From Phycisphaerales bacterium (GTDB taxonomy: Bacteria; Planctomycetota; Phycisphaerae; Sedimentisphaerales; Anaerobacaceae), in NCBI GenBank assembly GCA_003141275.1, contig PLLM01000009.1, forward strand, positions 1 through 64,000: a stretch of 64,000 nucleotides of DNA, in the 5' to 3' direction. The translations under genes were made by a program, and so were the position numbers. The notes beneath the pieces were generated by a model that ran no database searches, was not told the origin of the DNA, and saw nothing but the letters and a program-made list of their open reading frames with translations. Shown here in pieces: positions 62,001 through 64,000 of the stretch (the first letter of the stretch is position 1; each line of letters opens with the position of its first letter).

Positions 62001-62809
62001 TGGCCGGCCTTAAACGCTCTCTTGATTGGCAATACCCATTCGGCAACGCGCCGGTGCTGCCCGCCAAAAGAACCGTTACCCAGTGGACTCATCGCAACGA
62101 CGAATTCGCGAAAATCGATTATTCGCTTGCCTTCGACCGAAAACCAAAAGCTGTTTTCGCGACTAAGCAAATCGATGGTAGGTCTGTCGGCACAGCCACA
62201 CACCTTGTTATGTCAAAACTTGACCTGGCTAAATCCGTAACGACTGACGCTATAAATCGACTTATTGAAAAACTCGTAAAAGATGGCGCCATTATTCAGG
62301 AAATCGCGTCGCAAATAAACGCCGAATCAATCACAAAATTCTTCAAAAGCAAACTCGGCCAAACAGTCCTCAATAAAGATAATACCGTCCTGCGAGAATG
62401 GCCATTCACCTTTGCCGTCCCCGCCTCGCAGTGGAAATCGGATAACTTAGGCGAAATACCCGCCATTGGGCGAGGTCTCGCCTTCGGCGGACGAAATACC
62501 ACGCTTCGCCAAGGCTACGCAGGGCAGGCGCAATACCCGCCATTTGGCGAGGTCTCGCCTTCGGCGGACGAAATACGAGATACAATTATCGTTCAGGGCA
62601 TAATCGATTTGCTTGTCAAAACACCTGAAGGTCTGGTGGTCATAGATTTCAAAACCGATGATGTTTCCGCCGAAAGTGCGCTAAAGCGAGCAGCAATTTA
62701 CCGCCAACAATTAGACCTTTACGCCCAGGCCGCCAGCATTATCCTTAACCAAAAAACAGGGAGCAAATGGCTCTATTTCCTGAGGCCCGGCTGCGAAGTC
62801 GAGGTCTGA
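59069..62809 (+). CDS. addA: AddA subunit of the AddAB helicase-nuclease
   Basis: The 1246-aa UvrD-like helicase/RecB-like nuclease has Walker A SASAGTGKTAVL (K39), motif Ia VVTFTEMAAEEM, motif II VFVDEYQDIND, motif III AVGDPKQSIYRWRGA, motif V MSIHKSKGLEFPVVFV and motif VI LRILYVAMTRAMN-like. The C-terminal nuclease has VQGIIDLL and VVIDFKTDD. It overlaps addB by 14 bp. An alternative TTG at 59051 adds 6 residues. Two in-frame repeat insertions lie at 61945-61985 and 62450-62576. Confidence 0.95.
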   Translation: MSQSKVNPPRQIKWTTQQSRAIVEHGRNVFVSASAGTGKTAVLSGSCVNVVTNPSACPDVWSVLVVTFTEMAAEEMRSRIAKQLSSAMETTSDAGLRRHLRRQLILLGAADISTIHSFCKRIITEHFYEIGLDPTFRIIDADEAKLLKTEILEKTIDWAWKQNNIAEALRQLMARRDLRMTDGFPATIIEISDFLDGVVSRDNWLERAKVLAEAVDPFATDIAQAQKQIVTDKLQDALGRLEFAMKVYNDQNLSGKWAAKCRNEYIKPVQQCIEQFNAGRWEFERPKVYKPTDVSQAEFIGGIVGDALDSVRELKNLAILNPEYLNKFAGAIGTQTRVLVELVKRFDDSYRQAKKAINCLDFADLEHYALCLLTAEESKPSQTALKLRKKYKYVFVDEYQDINDVQQAIIDMVGSPGNVFAVGDPKQSIYRWRGARPEIFIEHLGRASIKPESSNAGLRVDLNVNFRSVKPILDFANKVFGRIMTASFAGIDYDESAYLKPNSDTAETAISPAVELHILDEAQDNSDASSLSDRQLQAAMIARRIKQLVDADSNERILDKETKNPRPVEYRDIVILMRSLAGKSDFIEALRLTGIPVSCDAAAGYFEATEITDMLCLLKVLDNPRRDIEFAATLRCPFFRFTDTELAKIRLHGKKDNHNFSFYDCAMSFCKSRSELADKLIKSFAALDEWRTVARRGRLAELIWHIYRRTGYLSFVCALPDGPARRANLLKLHDRAIQFEGFAGNSGVPSLTRFIVFLEKLISAGEDWSKPQPEAGTGNTVRVMSIHKSKGLEFPVVFVADLDSRFSKKDFSRDCVLDEHLTLGLKIIDAESNSRLDSPAYQVIEERNRRKSLAEEMRILYVAMTRAMNRLILVGCKDRDSCQNILIAAHSFADQPIPSWHLDTYQNHLDWILSALGTEQILHQVFQTKLPTQATQDNLFSVQFYDQPELVKFSAAIHPSKLKTQNSTLKTQVVKYDLAGLKRSLDWQYPFGNAPVLPAKRTVTQWTHRNDEFAKIDYSLAFDRKPKAVFATKQIDGRSVGTATHLVMSKLDLAKSVTTDAINRLIEKLVKDGAIIQEIASQINAESITKFFKSKLGQTVLNKDNTVLREWPFTFAVPASQWKSDNLGEIPAIGRGLAFGGRNTTLRQGYAGQAQYPPFGEVSPSADEIRDTIIVQGIIDLLVKTPEGLVVIDFKTDDVSAESALKRAAIYRQQLDLYAQAASIILNQKTGSKWLYFLRPGCEVEV
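61945..61985. repeat. AAACTCAAAATTC-type repeat inside addA
   Basis: ACTAAAAACTCAAAATTCAA and CACTCAAAACTCAAG encode SKLKTQNSTLKTQ, a low-complexity Lys/Thr/Gln run inside AddA between motif VI and the nuclease. Tandem AACTCAAAATTC-like units of this sort are usually intergenic. Confidence 0.6.
62450..62576. repeat. 50-bp direct repeat inside addA
   Basis: Copies at 62450-62499 and 62527-62576 differ at two positions. The core is GGCGAGGTCTCGCCTTCGGC, with the 14-bp palindrome GGCGAGGTCTCGCC. The period is 77 bp (not a multiple of 3), so the copies are read in different frames, yet no stop arises. A 27-bp spacer CACGCTTCGCCAAGGCTACG... separates them. Confidence 0.85.
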
Positions 62810-62847
62810 ACCCGGAGAAAAAATTTTATTTTATTATGGAGGCAAAA

Positions 62848-64000
62848 ATGTTCACCACACCCAACACCAGGTATCTAATAGTATCAGTGTTTTTATTTCA
62901 GATGGTTGTTAGCCGCGCAGCTATCGCTTATCTTGAAACAACAAAACTTTTCCCTCCCGACGCCAACGCCGGCGACAGTTTTGGTTCTTCAGTTGCTATC
63001 GACGGCAATATTGCGGTGGTCGGAGCATATCAGAATGACTCAAATGGCAGCGACTGCGGTGCCGCTTATGTTTATGTACTTTCCGGCTCACAGTGGATTC
63101 AAAAACAAAAGCTTGTCCCTTCCGACGGTGCGGCCAACGACCAATTCGGCAAGTCGGTTGCCGTCGCAGGTAATACAATTGTCGTAGGCAGTTATTTGGA
63201 TGACAATAAAGGTTCCGCATATGTCTTTACTTGTTCAGGTGGTATCTGGTCACGGCAGCAAAAACTCGTTGCTCCCGACGCTGCCGCCAAGGACAAGTTT
63301 GGCTGCTCCGTCGCAATCGATAATAATACAATCGTCATAGGCGCTTACGGCGATGATAGCGGCAAAGGCAGCGCCTATGTTTTCACTCGCACCGGCACAA
63401 ACTGGGGCTTTCAGGGAAAACTGACTGCATCAGATGCCCAGTCGGGTGCATATTTCGGTAACAGCGTCGCAATCGACCACAACACAATTATCGCCGGCGC
63501 GCCAAATTGGAATACTCCGATTGGCTCCGCCTATTTTTATCAACGTCAAAACACGACGTGGTCTGAACAAAGTATTCTGCGCGGCGATGCCGGCCATTTC
63601 GGATACTCCGTTGCTCTCGATGGCAACTGGGCCGTTATCGGTGCGTATGAGGGCGATACCAATGTTGTTTCTGGCGCGGGTACGGCTTATGTCTTCGCCA
63701 AGACCGGTGCCGTCTGGGTCGAACAACAAAAGCTTTTTGACGCCAACTCTCCCGCTTACAGCGAGGACTTCGGCTGGGCAGTCGCCATAAAAAATGACAC
63801 AATACTTGTCGGCTGCCCTTATGATTTCGTTAATGGCAATATGACCGGCTCGGTATTCGAATTTGTACGTACTGGCACAACCTGGATTCAAAGCGCCTGG
63901 CTTACGGCTGACGATGCCAATACGAACGACAAATTTGGCTCTTCTACCGCATTATCAGGTCGTCATATCATCATTGGTTCGCCTTACAACTCTAACAACG
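62848..64000 (+). CDS. secreted FG-GAP beta-propeller protein (truncated by window end)
   Basis: The open frame from ATG 62848 (GGAGG 5 bp upstream) runs to the window edge, 384 codons so far. A signal peptide (RYLIVSVFLFQMVVSRAAIA) is followed by seven repeats of about 50 aa with consensus DxFGxSVAIDGNxxVVGA...GSAYVF, for example DQFGKSVAVAGNTIVVGSYL and DKFGCSVAIDNNTIVIGAYG. FG-GAP repeats form integrin-like beta-propellers that bind Ca2+ and partners outside the cell. The C-terminus, including any anchor, lies beyond the window. Confidence 0.9.
   Translation, partial: MFTTPNTRYLIVSVFLFQMVVSRAAIAYLETTKLFPPDANAGDSFGSSVAIDGNIAVVGAYQNDSNGSDCGAAYVYVLSGSQWIQKQKLVPSDGAANDQFGKSVAVAGNTIVVGSYLDDNKGSAYVFTCSGGIWSRQQKLVAPDAAAKDKFGCSVAIDNNTIVIGAYGDDSGKGSAYVFTRTGTNWGFQGKLTASDAQSGAYFGNSVAIDHNTIIAGAPNWNTPIGSAYFYQRQNTTWSEQSILRGDAGHFGYSVALDGNWAVIGAYEGDTNVVSGAGTAYVFAKTGAVWVEQQKLFDANSPAYSEDFGWAVAIKNDTILVGCPYDFVNGNMTGSVFEFVRTGTTWIQSAWLTADDANTNDKFGSSTALSGRHIIIGSPYNSNN

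Noticed and set aside
1-64000. CRISPR array
   Set aside because: No regular repeat-spacer series was found; direct repeats are only the 13-bp iterons and the addA pair.

Overview
This 64 kb window is a bacterial chromosome segment that most resembles Planctomycetes, probably a Phycisphaerae/Sedimentisphaerales-type anaerobic polysaccharide degrader. This is inference from content: a pseudopilin with the FTLVELLVVIAII prefix, a membrane protein with an N-terminal C-x2-C...C-x2-C ribbon, secreted GH2, GH28 and GH29 enzymes, Tat-exported aldo/keto reductase and fucosidase, GLUG/PASTA and FG-GAP secreted proteins, and a redoxin-plus-TlpA two-domain protein. Nothing in the window identifies a species.

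Layout. 0-5.3 kb: recA, a small membrane protein, alaS and a ribbon membrane protein, all on +. 5.3-9.6 kb (-): aconitase, an exported unknown and hisD in a compact unit. 9.7-12.4 kb (-): a double thioredoxin-fold protein and a tandem pair of paralogous exported unknowns. 12.5-15.4 kb: a GH2 glycosidase and an MtfA-like peptidase. 15.4-22.7 kb is an accessory island: three 13-bp iteron-like repeats, an HNH-AP2 endonuclease, a BRO-N/DinD-like protein with a broken copy beside it, a lone type IIG-like restriction-methylation enzyme, a 47-aa membrane protein and a ~1 kb insertion sequence with 23-bp terminal inverted repeats. 22.7-25 kb (-): PilZ, two polytopic membrane proteins and tRNA-Leu(CAG). 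25.6-31.4 kb: GLUG/PASTA secreted protein, DUF4139 protein and pseudopilin. 31.9-38 kb: UDP-sugar pyrophosphorylase, GH28 lipoprotein, aldose epimerase lipoprotein and histidine kinase. 38.3-44.3 kb: outer-membrane-type protein, queA, dapB, DNA alkylation repair protein and an ABC-2 exporter. 44.3-45.4 kb: an AT-rich FRG-domain gene. 45.5-55.5 kb: CPBP protease, murA, GH29, flavoproteins, M50 protease, Tat aldo/keto reductase, ArfB-like factor, a small AT-rich unknown gene, RraA-like lipoprotein and a ClpP-fold protein. 55.6-62.8 kb: addB-addA. The window ends inside an FG-GAP beta-propeller gene.

The most unusual signals are at repeat scale. (1) Two unrelated AT-rich single genes (FRG domain; 138-aa unknown) are each bracketed by inverted copies of one repeat with core GGTGGCTGTCCCTATTT, which suggests single-gene mobile cassettes. 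(2) addB and addA carry three different dispersed-repeat insertions that keep the reading frame open. (3) Short TCTGTGG-type repeats recur in several intergenic gaps. (4) A decayed second BRO gene and two 9-bp/7-nt dyads lie just upstream of the intact BRO gene. The core genes are ordinary housekeeping and carbohydrate-use functions.
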